Shown here in pieces: positions 37,171 through 50,109 of a DNA stretch of 64,000 nt. The DNA is from Sindora glabra. Taxonomy: Eukaryota; Streptophyta; Magnoliopsida; Fabales; Fabaceae. The stretch's first letter is position 1. Every line of letters starts with the position of its first letter. The stretch lies in NCBI GenBank assembly GCA_020226215.1, contig CM035232.1:76502130-76566129 (forward strand), read 5' to 3'. The translations under genes and the position numbers were made by a program. The notes under the pieces are model-generated. The model was not told the DNA's origin and made no database searches. It saw nothing but the letters and a program-made list of their open reading frames with translations.

Positions 37171-37760
37171 TTGATTCTTTTAGATACTTTACAAACTTAC
37201 ATATTTTACATCTACTATCCAATTTGTCACCTACTAGCCTCCTAACATAAGCATCACAACCCCTATCCTAAGATATGTGTTGCAAGGTGCCTTGCCAAAC
37301 CATATCTCATATGGTGTTTTAGGCATTAATTTAGAAGGAACCTAATTTAGAATATGAGTGGCTATTTTTGTGGCATAGCCCTAGGAAGATGTAGGAAAAT
37401 CAGTGAAACTCATTATAGACCAAACCATATCTAATAGAATTTAATTTATCCTCTCATAAACCCCATTAAATTAAAGACCTTCTCATTCTCTTTTAGATGA
37501 TCAAGGAATTTATCACTCTAGTAGTCACTTCCTTAGTCAAATAGAAAGACTATAATATTTTTACTTCCTTATTTCTCCACTTCATATCTAAATTCATTAA
37601 ACTTTTTAAAAGATTTAAATTTGTCCTTCATAAGAAACATATAATTATATTTAAAAAAAATAATCAATAAAGGTAATAAAGTAAAAGAAGATTCTTCAAG
37701 CCCTAACATTTAGTGACCTATATATATATATATCCAAGTCTATGATGCCATATTAATGCA
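37171..37760 (-). pseudogene. Copia-I integrase remnant
   Basis: On the minus strand 37250-37480 gives NGVYERIN, ILLDMVWSIMSFTDFP and KTPYEIWFGKAP. These are close to NGVSERRNRTLLDMVRSMMS and KTPYEIWTGKKP of plant copia integrase. Upstream (37500-37660) YMFLMKDKFKSFKKFNEFR and the catalytic-core segment DHLKENE are readable. Integrase coming before RT in the transcription direction is diagnostic for Ty1/copia rather than Ty3/gypsy. Confidence 0.87.
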
Positions 37761-39213
37761 TAATTTTGATCATCATGTTTCATTTTATTACTTTGTTGAA
37801 GGCATAACTTAAATTTTGCAAATTCAATAGTATAAAGATTGTTTCTTAATATTCTAGTACAATATAAAACACCATCCTTTTTCATGGAACAATTTTCATC
37901 TTTTATTTAAGAAAAATATTTTTTTTAAAAAAAAATAGAAGTGATGTCTTTATTATATTTAGAACATAAATGATCTTTTAAATTTCAAGTATATATAGAA
38001 TCTAATATTAAAGAAAGGCTAATGCAGTAACTTTTGCTTTATTTTATATTCAAAGCAACACCTTTTCTTTGTTTAACTTTCTACTTCTTATCATCATCTG
38101 CAAACCATTGTAAATGTAAGAATCACATCTAGTATTGAATACCTAAGAAGCATCATTAATTGAATGGCAAACTTTAACAAAAATAATTTTGAAGTAGAAT
38201 TCTTCTAATTCAACTTTGCAAGGTAACTTTGCAATTCCTCTTCCAATGACCAAGTTTCTTATAATGGAAATAAGCCTCTTTTTCAATTTTAATCTTTACA
38301 AAACTTACAAAAGATGATTGTGTGAGTATTAAAGAAAGAAGGTTTTATGTCATTTTGACAAAATCACAATAAAATAAAAGAGACAAATAGATATTCGATA
38401 AAAAATATTTGTTTATATTAAGGATTTCTAATATAAATGCTCCTCCCACTATTTTAATCAAATCATACCACCCTAATAATAAGGTTTGGAAAGATCTCTT
38501 GGAAAGCAATCTAGTAAGTTTGAGGTTTAATTGAAGTTACCATAAGCTTACGTATTATTGATGATCCCACAATAATTTTACAAGGTAAATAATTATTATT
38601 AATCATATTTGATGTAATCCTCAAATTATTTAGCCTTAGATTTGACATAAACTTGAATATTATCAGTGACATTGTGCAAATTCATGTTAAGTTAGACTTA
38701 TAATTTCCATATAAGTATGCTCGATATTGGTGCCTTTAAATACTATTGATGATAACACCAATATTAAACACCCCAAAGACATCACCATATATAAAACACT
38801 TAATATAATTTTCATATTTTACATACCCCAAATACTATTGGAAAAATATACAAAACATGATAAAATCTCATATAAAGATGGAAGACTATGATTAATCAAA
38901 TTTTTTTATTTATTTCTATTAGAACTTAATATTTCACATCATTGAAACATATTCAAACAAGGAGTTTTAAATTAATCTAGGTCTCATCTTTATTTAATTC
39001 AAATTATCCTATGATTTTGAATTAACATGCATCTCGTACATACATAACAAATAACTACCATGGATAATTATAGGCCTTTCACACAAACTGTAAAAGTAAA
39101 ATACTATTCGTAAGGAATATAAAATTTACATATGCATCTAATGCATATATAGGCCTTCATTCATGCTTCCATTCCACTCATCTAACATGGAAAACTTTAT
39201 TTACCTTTGTCTG
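37761..39213 (-). pseudogene. Copia-I gag C-terminus and protease remnant
   Basis: The zinc knuckle is at 38231-38272 and reads YFHYKKLGHWKRNC on the minus strand. The first two cysteines have both become tyrosine (TGT to TAT), leaving only the H and last C of the CCHC set. Downstream pieces (about 38080-38160) resemble the protease DTGCGSHIC region. No open frame of note remains. The upstream part of gag is separated by the solo B LTR at 39214-42317. Confidence 0.7.
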
Positions 39214-42200
39214 TGTAATATCCCAAGAAATATTATAAAGAAAATTTAAATAAGAAAACCTCCAAGTTAGAAAACTCCGTAAGAAAATTAAATGAAATTT
39301 GGAAGAATCATAGGAGTAATTTTGGTGTGAGCTTAGCTAGAATTTTTATAAGAATTTTATTAAGCATTAAAATAGATAAAAATCCAATTAAAAACCTAAT
39401 AATAAGTTTATGAAAATTCACATAAGAATTTGTTCGAATTCCAAAACCTAGGTAAACCAAAAAGTGAAAAAATTGAGTTAAAAACTTAGCAAATTAATTA
39501 CCTTTGGGCTGACTTAAATTAATTATTTGAGGTTGAAAATGTATAAAAAAATTTAGAAATAAAGGCCTAAAAAATATCTAAAAATTTAAGGGTAAAATGC
39601 AAGAAAAAAAATTTATGGCTAATTTATAATAAACTTTTTTTATCTTTTTTAAGTGGCTAATTTTATTACAATTAGACTAGTTTGGCCTAATTTTTGGAGG
39701 TCTAAATCTAATTTCTAAGGCCTAAAAACATGAACCCAAGCTTCTAAAAGAAGCTAAGGACATAAGTAGAAAAAGAGGAAAAATTAAAGGCTAATTTCTA
39801 ATAAATCCTTTTTATCTTTCAAGATGGCTTATTTTTATTGGTTTGGAGTAATAATTTTGTTGATTCAAGAGAGGCACTTGGATGTCCATAGCAACCAACA
39901 ATTGTCCAAATATTTTTCTCAAAAATCAATGAATAATAATAAGGAATTAGAGATATTTTTATAATTAGGGTTTTGTGTGTATATATAGGCAATTTGGAAA
40001 GAAAAGAATTCTACTCCTTTTGGCCATCCTTCTAGCTATAAGAGGAAAAGGGAAATTAAGAGATTTCAAGTCTTCAATAATAATCAAAAGGTGAGTGGTA
40101 ATTACTTCTTCTTCCATTGAGTTTTTCATGGAAAGTGAAAAAGTTTGATAATTTGGTTATATTGGAAGAGAAGCTGATTTGTGAAATGGTTGGATATGAA
40201 TTTGATGATGTATAAATGCTAATATAAAGATATAATATTGGTATTATAATGTTCAAATGATTATGAAATGATTTATAGGATCTTTCCTTAGAGAATTGCT
40301 ATAGGGAAGTGTAGGGAGAAATTCTATCAAAGAGATATTAAGGATGTGTTTCTATTTACTTTTGGAATCATGATTGTAGATTTTTAAAATTTCAATATTT
40401 GGAATTTTAAAGTCATATTTAGTGTTAGGATGGGTGTAGATGAAATTGGGAATTTTAAAAAAAATTTAGATGCATAAAAAGCTAAGTTATAGGTGAAATA
40501 CTTGAAATTATCTATTTTAGACCCCCTATTCTAGTTGCTCTCAGGTTTGAACATTTTTTAGGCAAAAAATGAAAGATAAGAAATTATGAAAATTTTCAAA
40601 CATGATATTTAGGATGTTAGTAAGCTTGTATCCAAATTTGGTGGCAAATGGAATTGATTTAGCTATCTAAATGATAGTTTAGTTTTGATAGCTCTAGTGC
40701 TATCTGAATTTGGCAGTTTTAGGTTTATGCCTTTAGTGCATGTTATTCTTTGTTCAACATGTTAGGGATGCTATATCAAAATTTGGTAATGATTGGAGAT
40801 GATTTGGATACTTAAAAGGGACTTGGATTGCAAGTGCCCTTATGCTGTCCTATTTTACATTTCCCATTTTTTGTTCTGTGCAAATAGTAACCATGGGAAG
40901 AAATGAGGCAAATTAATCGATGTTTTATGTGTAATATTATGTTGGAAATGTTAAAAAAAATCTTGGTGAAATTTAGAATTGATTTGAAAGCTTTAAGGGC
41001 ACTAAAACCATGATACCTACAAGGTAATTAGCAATAAGAAATTATTTGAATTTATAAAATGATTGATGATATTAGAATGATGTGAATAACTATTCATTAA
41101 AGCTATGAGTTTTTGTAAATGTAGATGGAAAGCTTGTATATGATAACCTTGAATATAACATTACATGATAATGAATCATGGATGATGCTTGAGTTGCACC
41201 TTGCTAGTCATTCAAAGCAATTGAATGTTGTCATTATTGTAAATGGACTGGTTGAATATCAACCTTGAAATGAGATTATGTATGAGAATTGTGATACAAT
41301 TAATGAGGCTTAAGCTATTTATAATGAATGAAAATATTGTATATCAATCTTAAATGTATTGATATGTGTTATTGAAAATTAAATATATGAGAATGACAAA
41401 TTTTGTTAACAAAACCCCTATGACATAGTTGATATTTTGACTATACTTTGTATTATGTGATATTGAAATGCATGGTTGATGCCTATAATGTCCCAATATT
41501 GTTGATACCTACAATGTCCTATTAGGATTGATGCCTATAATGGCTTGATAATTATTTGAAATGTTTAGGGAAAATATGCATCTTTCGTATAACTTATTCG
41601 TAGGGTAGAGGGGCATAAAGCAAGACCAATGTTACATGAGGGAGGAGGGTTATAAAGTAGGACCAAAGTTACAAAAGAAAAACTTGAGTATAAATTGTAT
41701 CCATTTGACTTAATAATTTGAATAAGTATCATTTTAAAGTAAATATTATTAAGAATTTATTATATGATGATTAATTAAATGTATAGGTATATATTTGATC
41801 TTTTATGGTAAAAACTCTTTAGAAAAAGAGGAAAGTAGTCGTTCATTGAGTATTCTTTAATACTCACACTTGTGTACGTTGTTTCTTTTGTAGATACTAA
41901 GCGTGATTCCAATGTAATAAATTGAAATATGTATTGAACCCTTTCTCCACTCCATAAAAGTGCACCAAAGGAATAATTTATAAGATGGTTTAGTTTATTT
42001 ATAGTTTGGTTTATTTGGTAAGGAGTACTCTTCCTCAAAATGTTATGTATATATTAGTAATAATATATTTTGTGTATTTTTCAAACTTATGTTTATGTTT
42101 CCCTTATTATACCTATCAATATAAATTAGTTTTCTCTCACATCTATGTATATCAATATTTATATAATTGTAAGTATTTTTCCTACTATATATAATATAAT

Positions 42201-42317
42201 AGTAATAGTGGTGAAAAGTTTGTAGAGTTTCAAGGCTTGTAAAAGTATTTAGTTAGTGAATCTATACTAATTAGATATCTTTATGTGATCAGGATATCTA
42301 AAAATCAGGTCGTGACA
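39214..42317 (+). mobile_element. B-family solo LTR (3104 bp)
   Basis: It starts TGTAATATCCCAAG and ends CAGGTCGTGACA, the same edges as the B-I and B-II LTRs, and shares their internal order of words. Flanking 5-mers GTCTG and ATCTT agree in only three central bases, so the TSD is decayed or absent. It is the most complete uninterrupted B LTR in the window and a good reference for the family. It lies in the gag region of copia-I. Confidence 0.85.
39980..40096 (+). promoter_or_regulatory. B LTR TATA box and splice-donor-like site
   Basis: TATATAGG (about 39980-39988) is followed by AAAAG-GTGAGT (40086-40096), a strong plant 5' splice-site match. The same spacing of about 110 bp occurs in the B-I 3' LTR. 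The donor is also kept at 11403-11411 and 60521-60529. Confidence 0.55.
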
Positions 42318-42696
42318 ATCTTATTCTATTTACATCTTATAAATAAGAAACCTTGGCCAATAGTCAAGCAGAGGTAGATATTAGGTAGAAAGAAATACAC
42401 AATTATAGAATAATTAGAGAAGATGGATCATATAGGCCTCATTTTAAAAATATAACTTATGGAATAGCCCATAATTATTTATCATGCAATTTCACCACAT
42501 GAAATAAAATGTATTTAACAAATGAATATGTTAGTATATATTTTTATCAAATAAATATAAATAAATGAATTCTAATTTTATGAGGTTAACTCATCTTGCA
42601 ATATAAAATATATGTTTTTGACCTTTTAATGAATATATTTTTTTGTAATCAAATTATTAAAATTTTGGATACAATTGAATTGTTAATGAATTATTC

Positions 42697-42776
<80 letters not shown>

Positions 42777-43304
42777 TGTATATAATTCATTTCATGAATT
42801 TGGCTTATCATACTAATTATATACATCATATGTATAAATAATTTAGAGAATTATTATTATTATTATTTATCTCAAAAGCTTTCAATGTTACATGTTATTA
42901 ATAAATTTGTTCTTATGACATTGCTATGAAAAGATATTTCTCCTAGAATGAAAAATGTGGAACCATTTTCTCAAGAATGGATTTGATCTCTATCCTAAGC
43001 TATGCATTTACATATGAAGTTACATGAGAAGCAAGAAATAAAAACACATGTTACCAACATAATTTTTATGCCAAACCAATGACGTGTAATACAAGGACAT
43101 GTGAAAACAATGTTCTCTATCACTATCACATGAAGTTACCTTTTACGGGTAGAGTATAGAATGAAAAATTGTTTTGTCTTTGTATTTAATAAAAACATAT
43201 TATTAAATCTATCTCTAGGAAGACGTTTAGTTACTTTTGTAGTGAGAAAATAATTTTTTTTTAATTTTGCAAGGAATTAATAATGGCATCTCAGCATGAC
43301 CTAA
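42318..43304 (-). mobile_element. Copia-I leader and gag N-terminal region, unreadable
   Basis: This lies between the solo B LTR and the copia-I primer-binding site, where leader and gag should be. I cannot recognise any protein segment with confidence. It contains a TA microsatellite that gives a spurious open frame at 42596-42841. Confidence 0.5.
42699..42774. repeat. (TA)n microsatellite
   Basis: About 75 bp of perfect TA dinucleotides within the copia-I interior. Confidence 0.95.
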
Positions 43305-43315
43305 CTCTGATACCA
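43305..43315 (-). other. Copia-I primer-binding site (initiator-Met tRNA)
   Basis: The minus strand reads TGGTATCAGAG, an exact match to the 11 bases complementary to the 3' end of plant initiator-methionine tRNA. It lies directly inside the LTR edge and fixes the orientation of copia-I. Confidence 0.88.
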
Positions 43316-43316
43316 C

Positions 43317-43992
43317 TATTGAAAAATTTGAAGTTGTATCTAATGCAAATGCAACAGAATTTCAAAAATTTAAATCAATTTGAACTTCCCATCTCAAAAA
43401 CTAATCATGCAATTTATTCAATCCATAAATATACAATTAAGAAAAAATAATTTTACCTTTCTTCCAGTTGTATATGTTTTGGAACTTCAATTGAGAAATC
43501 CAAGTGTACCTTCTCTAAGGTTAGTCAACAAGATCGGCCTCCAATTCATCATACATTTGTATTAGCATTAGTGAGTGGCAATTTAAGAGAGAAGAAAGGG
43601 CAATTTTTATGATTAGCTTAGCAACGAGTACACACATGTTGTTGGTTAATGGCTATAACTCTTATAATCACTTTTCATTGATCTTTCTACAACTATTATA
43701 GATTTATTTTATAGTTATCTCATGACTTGCCTACTAAATAAGTTTCTATTAGAATCCTAATAAGTTTTTTTTTATAAAAAAATAATCCTAATCAAGATAA
43801 ATAACATCTTAAAAAAGTGCCTAATAAATAAATAAATTATTAATTTTAAAAGATTTCCAAATAAAAATAAATCAATAAATAAACTCACTATTTATTACTT
43901 GAAAGTATTTTCTTAATAAAATAAATAAATAAACTCTTTATTTATATTTATTTCTTTTCTCCTATCAACTATAATATAATTAAATTAATTCT
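43317..43992 (-). mobile_element. Copia-I 5' LTR, inner part (cut by B-II)
   Basis: The LTR's 3' end (minus strand ...TTTTTCAATA) abuts the primer-binding site. The first 130 bp match 11154-11290, and the last roughly 45 bp before 43993 resemble the start of 34761 onward. The LTR is interrupted at 43993 by the end of B-II. The remainder is not in the window. Confidence 0.72.
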
Positions 43993-45975
43993 TGTCATGA
44001 CCTAATTTTTGGATATTATAACTGGCATAAAGATATTTTACTAGCATTAATATACTAACTACCTATCCTTACAAGCTTCTAACATATTTTTTACTCATCT
44101 ATTTTTTTTAACTTTTCTAAGAATATAAATAAGCATTTATACAAAATAATACTTATTGCACATGTATAAGGAAGTTTGAAACATAATTTATATATACTAA
44201 AGATATTTATACAAGAGCATAAAATTTATTTGAAAAACATAATTGTATACACAAATTCTTTCAAAAGGAAGAACCTTTAACTAAGGCTAATATGTTTCCA
44301 TTCATTATCTTCCTTAGGATCTGATTTTATGGATGAGGAAGAAGGAAAAGTTGACATATTCACTAAGCAAGAGATACTAGTTATACCTTTTGGTGAATGG
44401 ATTGTTTGAACAGAATTGGCTTGGAAAAGGTTAGATTCATAATTTATTTTTCTAAGTTTTATAGTATAATCTACACGGGGACCTACTGCAGATATTTGGA
44501 AATTATAACAAAATATTATCTGGAAGATTCCCCAAGGAGAGAGGAAGGTTCTTACATAGATGTCAATCATCTTTGTGGGATCCATCTTCTAAATTTATAA
44601 ATAAAATATAATAGAAAAAGTGTGAGTATTGAAATACTTGGTGAGTAATTACTCTTCTCCTTTTTCTAAAGAGATTTTGCCATAAAAAATTAAATATATA
44701 ATAGTGTGTAATAATTGATTCAAGTTCTCATGTACTTGTTGTAACTCTATATGTAATATTTGTTAACAAATAGGTCAATGTGTCACTTTTAAAGTTTATT
44801 AAAGATAATGACTATAGTTGGTATATGTGTTCTATCTCATATCTTCGGTCTAATCTTATCTCCTACCATATTAGGCATAAGGCCACCACCTTATCCCTCC
44901 AACCCTTACTATGCCTCTTTTTTTCTTCAATGGATACATATCTCTCCTCTTACATATTATATTCAAGAAAAGCAACAATAAGATGTCAACCATAAGCATC
45001 AATTGCTCATTTCATTAGGTATAGTTAATATACTAACTATGCCATAAGAGTTTTGTTAACATAATTTGCCATTCTCATGTATTCAATTTCATCATCACAT
45101 ATCATCATGTCCAAGGTTGATATACAACTTTTCCATTCAAAATAATGACAATACTTTACTCTTTTGAATAGCTATCAATCATAGCTTAAGCATTATCAAA
45201 TATATCATAAATTTTGATTACTTGCAATAGTTTTCAATGAAAAGTATCAAATATTTAACTTACTAGGTAGTATAATATGAGTACTCCCAAGGTTTGGTAC
45301 CTTTTAGGTTTCTTAATCAATTCAAATTTTCACCAAAATTTTTTGTAATGCTTATAACATATTTCAAATCATCAAACATCAATTTTCTTATAATTTTCTC
45401 ATTCTTGGGTACTATTTATATAGTACCAAAATTATGAATTTCAAAATAGGACAACACATCAGTAATTGAAATAAAAGTCCTTTTTCAACATTCAAATCAC
45501 TTCTGATTATCACCAAATTTTTACACAATATCCCTAATATATTAAATAATAAAAAGATTCAATTATTTCATGAAAATACTACATTGGAACCAAATACCTA
45601 GAGTTACTAACTCTAGGTAGTTTTTAAGTTGTTGTAATAAAGGTGTCTTATTAGCATTCAAATCAACTCCAATTGCCATCAAATTTTTATACAAGTTTAC
45701 TAATATGTTAATATCCAATTATTATCAATTGCTTTAAATTTTTACAATCAAAATTTTTTACAAATAGAACTAAACTTTAGAACACCGAACCCAGAATTCT
45801 ATTTTGAACTCCTATAATCAAAGTCCATAAAAGTTTAGCTTTCATATCCCTATAATTTTTAAAATTTTCAAATTCTTTCCACATCTATCTAACACTATTT
45901 GTAACATTAAAACACAAGAAATTAAAATTTTAGCAATTCTTAATCTTTATTCCAAAGAGTAATAGAAAAAAATAC

Positions 45976-47803
45976 TAGGGCTAGAAATTAAGTGGTTAGA
46001 GATAGTTAAAGACCCTAAATTAACTGCTTGCCTAAAATTATACGTCACAAAATTAGACTCATAACCACTTACAAAAGTCATGCTATTCACTTGGAACCAC
46101 ATCTCATGGGTATTTACAGATACCATTAGGTGTGGGTAAATCTAATTGATAATAGAAAAAAACCAAACTCAATTAACAATTCAACCTTAAGTGTATTAAT
46201 ATAAAAATTAAACCCTGAAAGCCAAAATAATTCAATAAAATACTTTGCAACAATTCATCATAAATGACAAAAGAGTAAAGTTAAATAATCACATTGACTC
46301 AAGGAAGCATTGGATGCAAATTATAAGTTTTTGTTGCATGAAAAGTATTAGGGTAATGAATCCTATTACTTATATTTTTAGTGAAGTAAAAAGCAATATA
46401 TCAAAATTAGATTTATATAGCATGTCCTCTTATTTAAGTACTACCAAAAAAAGAAATAAAGCTTTCAAAGTATCATGAGATGGATGTATAAGTAAAATAT
46501 ACTATCAAAGTTTATTCAAACATTAAACAAGCTAATTAGGGAGGTAATTTTCAAACCATTTAATGATTAAAACATAAGCAATTTTATTGTCACTTACTTG
46601 TAAAAGTTCATTTAGTTTATATCAAAATTCACTTGCTTGCTTATATATCATAAGATGGATGTATTATATACTCTCTTTTATTTTTGAAAATTAAGAAAAG
46701 TGAAAGTGTATTTTTGAGCAAAAATATGACCAATTCAATAAATTTGAGAACTTATCTTTTAATAGATATATTGGTAGTTCAATCTTAGTAATTTTTGCCT
46801 ATCTTTCAAGAATTATATTTTGTTTTAGCCTTAGCTTCACAATTGAATATAAGTAGACTAGTAGGCATACTTATGTAGAACAAAACAAAAAATAAATTTT
46901 CAAGTTAAAGAATAATAAAACAAAATAGGGCAATTGAGTAAGCAAAATAAAACATGTTATTTAAAACAATGTTTTAATTTTTCAAATGACTAGTAGTAAG
47001 ACATAATTGAATATAACACAACATAGCATCATAACAACCACAAAACATAGCATCATAATAACCACAAAACATAGCAGCAAATGATCAAAATTTATCATCA
47101 ACTAATCCCAAAACATAGGATAGAACCAAATGAAACCCAAACAGGAAAACATTAGCAAAAATTCAAAATGTTGAACCCTAAACCTTAAAAGATTTACAAA
47201 ATTACCTAATTAATAAATTGGCAAACCTTAATGATTGTGAAAAAGGAGAACCATTAACCGGTGCGATGAATCCTTCAAATTTTCCACTTTGTAAGTCCTA
47301 TGCGGTATGAACAAAACAAATTTTGTAAACGAAGTTAACAGTTGCTTGTGTTAGCATTCGTGAAATGCCTTCAATTGGAGTATTTTGATAGCACTGATAG
47401 GTTGACACTAGTAGTTGATGGGGGTTGAGCTTTGGTGGATGGTGGCTAGGTAATAAGTAGGTAGGGTTGGGTTACTTTTTAACAGGTAAAGGACAAAAGA
47501 TTAGGTTGCTTTGTTGCAATATGCTTATCATTATTTGAAAAGGAATAAAAAAAGGTAATAAATTTTGGCCAATCAAATTAGGGCTAAAATGACATCATTT
47601 CAAGAATATTTTGAAGCATTTGTGGGGCGAGTGGCAGTTAAGATTAGATAGTGAGTCTTAACCCATACTTGCTCACATAACTTAAATCTTTCTTTAAATT
47701 TTGCCTATTTTTATCCACTATGACATATAATCTAGCCTAAATTGCATAACTTAAATTATGAGTGGGTGGTTTGTAATGGTTGAATCCAAAACTTCAAGCC
47801 CTA
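45976..47803. mobile_element. Non-autonomous hAT-type DNA transposon (1828 bp)
   Basis: Terminal inverted repeats are TAGGGCTAGAAATT at the left and, inverted, TAGGGCTTGAAGTT at the right. This resembles the (T/C)AGGGATGAAA ends of the Ac branch of hAT. The 8-bp TSD is AAAAATAC (45968-45975) against AAACATAC (47804-47811), 7 of 8 identical. The B-III LTR shows the unoccupied site near 60775 (AATATTTTTTCTG). I see no transposase; the open frames at 46245-46478 and 47758-47952 have no known domain. It must have been mobilised in trans. Internal landmarks are a 24-bp tandem repeat and a GC-richer patch at about 47220-47530. Confidence 0.85.
47016..47078. repeat. 24-bp tandem repeat, about 2.6 copies
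   Basis: Units begin at 47016, 47040 and 47064 with ACAAAACATAGCATCATAA-type sequence. It lies inside the hAT element. Confidence 0.85.
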
Positions 47804-48956
47804 AAACATACTATGGTCTTTCCTTAAAACTTTTTGTCTTTAAACTCAATAAAAACCTTATTATCATCTTTTATGGAAACTTAGTGAATCCTCCTCAACA
47901 GATTTTGACACTAAAATACCAATGTCATATCATTATATCAACATTTATATAATGCCAAAACTGGAACATATATAGCACCATGAACCAATTTAACATATAT
48001 AATAGCATATATCATTATATTCTTCATCTTTCATAAGAAAACCTAAAGAAACAAGGGATAGTTGTCACTTATCTTAAGTTCATGATTCTCTAACTTTTCA
48101 AAAACTTCTTAAAGCAAAAACTTTACTAAAATAAACTAAGTTTTAAGAGTCATGAAAAGAAAATTTTTATAAAAACTTGAAGGAGATGAAGGGAAACTTA
48201 GATTACCTTACAAAAACTAAATGGAATTACTTGGAGATGCTTTTGGGAATTGTTAGAGAATTGAAAACCCTAATAGAAAAACCTTAGGAAGGCACAATTT
48301 TGAGGTTGAGAGAGAATAGAAAATTTATAATAAAATGACTTTAGAAGCCATATATAAAACCATAGTCCAAAGCTTTTTTTGTAAGCTACTCTTTTTATAT
48401 TTTTTTTGGTAAATATTTGATGACAAAATGGCACGTGGTGCATGGTTTTTAGGGCTTGAAATTAGATGATAATCTTCTCAAATCCAATAAAAATCTTCCA
48501 AATATATGGTTTAGAAGAGTTCATTAATAATTGCCCTTAATTTTTTACTTATTCACTTAATTGCCATTAGCGTCCTCCACAAGCTTGGGCTTTGATTAGC
48601 CCTTATTTTTTTCCTAACTTTTAAGATCAGATTTAAGTTGGAAAAAAATTGAACCAAACCAATGCAAATAAACCAAGATAATTTATTTCAATTTTAGGTC
48701 CAATTTTTAGGTTTTTAGGTACTTGGGCCTTTAATTTCCTATTGAGCCTTTATATAAACTTTCTAAACTTAGTATTAGATTTTAAAATTATATTTTGACC
48801 ATACTAATGCCTAACATATTCTCTAATAAAATTCTACTTAGATGTACACCTAAATTATCTTTACGATTCATCCAAATACTTTATTGATTTTTTATTTAGG
48901 GTGCTTTCTAATGAAAATTCCTTCTTAAACTTTCTTACTTTATTTAGGGTATTACA

Positions 48957-49566
48957 AGTTCTCACTTTTTTAAGAAAATTCATCCTTGAATTTTTAAGGA
49001 ATTAGATAATGATAAACATAATTGCCAACAAGTTATGTAGAAATTTTAGAAAGGGTTTTTATTAAATAAGGTTGGATATTTTCCTTTCATATCTTTTTCC
49101 AATTCCTACATAGCTTCTTATAGTTTATGTTTTCTTATATTACTCTCACCATTGGGAACTCCTTGGATTGTAACTTCCTCACTTATTTGTTAATGATTTG
49201 CATGGATCACTCTTCATAAGCTAATTTCTAATCTAATTCCATAGATACTTCTTTCCAAACATGGCATTCATTTGGAATATATTTCCTTAACATTAACATG
49301 TGGAAAACTAGATGAACTGCTTTCATATTTTTCGTTAGTTCTTGTTGATAGGTGACCTTTCTGATTCATTTAGCAATCATACAAGGATCCATATGCCTTA
49401 AGGTTAATTTTCTTTTCTATCTAAATCTTATTATTCCTTTTATTGGTGAAACTTTAAAAAATACATGATTACTTTCTTGAAGTTCCAATTCCTTCTATCT
49501 ATTATTTGCATGAGATTTGTGCGAACTTTGAGCTACTTATAATTTTTCTTCTTTGATGATTCAAAC
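48957..49566 (-). pseudogene. B-II integrase C-terminus with chromodomain-like tail
   Basis: On the minus strand, immediately after C2, the frame gives SHKSHANNR-type sequence, SPIKGI, IRKVTYQQELTKNMKAVHLVFH and MLRKYIPNECHV. Near 49080 it gives EAM-stop-ELEKDMKGKYPT. These match LRKVAYxLELPxxxxxVHNVFHVSMLRKYIPDPSHV and the EATWELEKDMKxKYPxLF tail of the B-I type. This supports a Tekay-like chromovirus. Confidence 0.8.
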
Positions 49567-50109
49567 TGTAACACCCTTACTTATCTACGCCTTATTCCTT
49601 ATTTAATAGATAATTAACGCATACTAATTTGCCTTCCACTCTAGGCTAACTCACAATACCACAAATATTTTGCACCTCAAATAATATAGGCAAGGGGTGA
49701 TGTAATTATACAACAAGTTCAACTTACAAAACGTACATCCATCATTTACAATATCACAAACTATACATTCCTCTCTTTTTTTTTTATATACAACTTCAAA
49801 ATATCACTGTCCTCTGTCATGAGAGCTTTTGGAAGCATCACCTGGAACGGTTAGTAATAATACAAAAAGAAACATGAGAAACAGAGTTTCCCAGTAGCTA
49901 GTCATCACTGTAAAAATATATTGAGCCATTCCAGATCCTTAAGCAAGTAAAACATACGTTTCAAAAATAATTAATCATTTGTCATATCTTTATCATCTCA
50001 ATCCGTACCATTGTAGGAAATGTGCATCACACATAGCAATCCACAACAATCATCAAGTCCATTCAAGGACTTATCACAATATCTAGATGGCCATCTCAAA
50101 CGATCGTAC

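Larger units (their letters stand above)
43993..48956 (-). mobile_element. B-II 3' LTR carrying a hAT insertion
   Basis: On the minus strand it runs TGTAATACCCTAAATAAAG (from 48956) to GGTCATGACA (43993). Length is 4964 bp, or about 3.13 kb without the hAT element and its duplicated site, matching the 3104-bp B solo LTR. It is homologous to the B-II 5' LTR fragment at 58748-59643: for example GAATTGGCTTGGAAAAGG against GGATTGGCTTAGAAAAGG. Open frames at 44277-44600 on both strands are LTR sequence. Confidence 0.88.

Noticed and set aside
39214..42317. Solo B LTR as one LTR of a full-length element
   Set aside because: No primer-binding site or gag follows 42317 and no polypurine tract or pol precedes 39214 in the plus orientation. 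The flanks on both sides are copia-I.
42596..42841. Open frame of 81 codons with a long IY repeat
   Set aside because: The repeat is the translation of the (TA)n microsatellite.
44277..44600. Paired open frames, with a similar one at 59140-59412
   Set aside because: The similarity is explained by the two LTRs of B-II. The frames differ in length and contain no domain.
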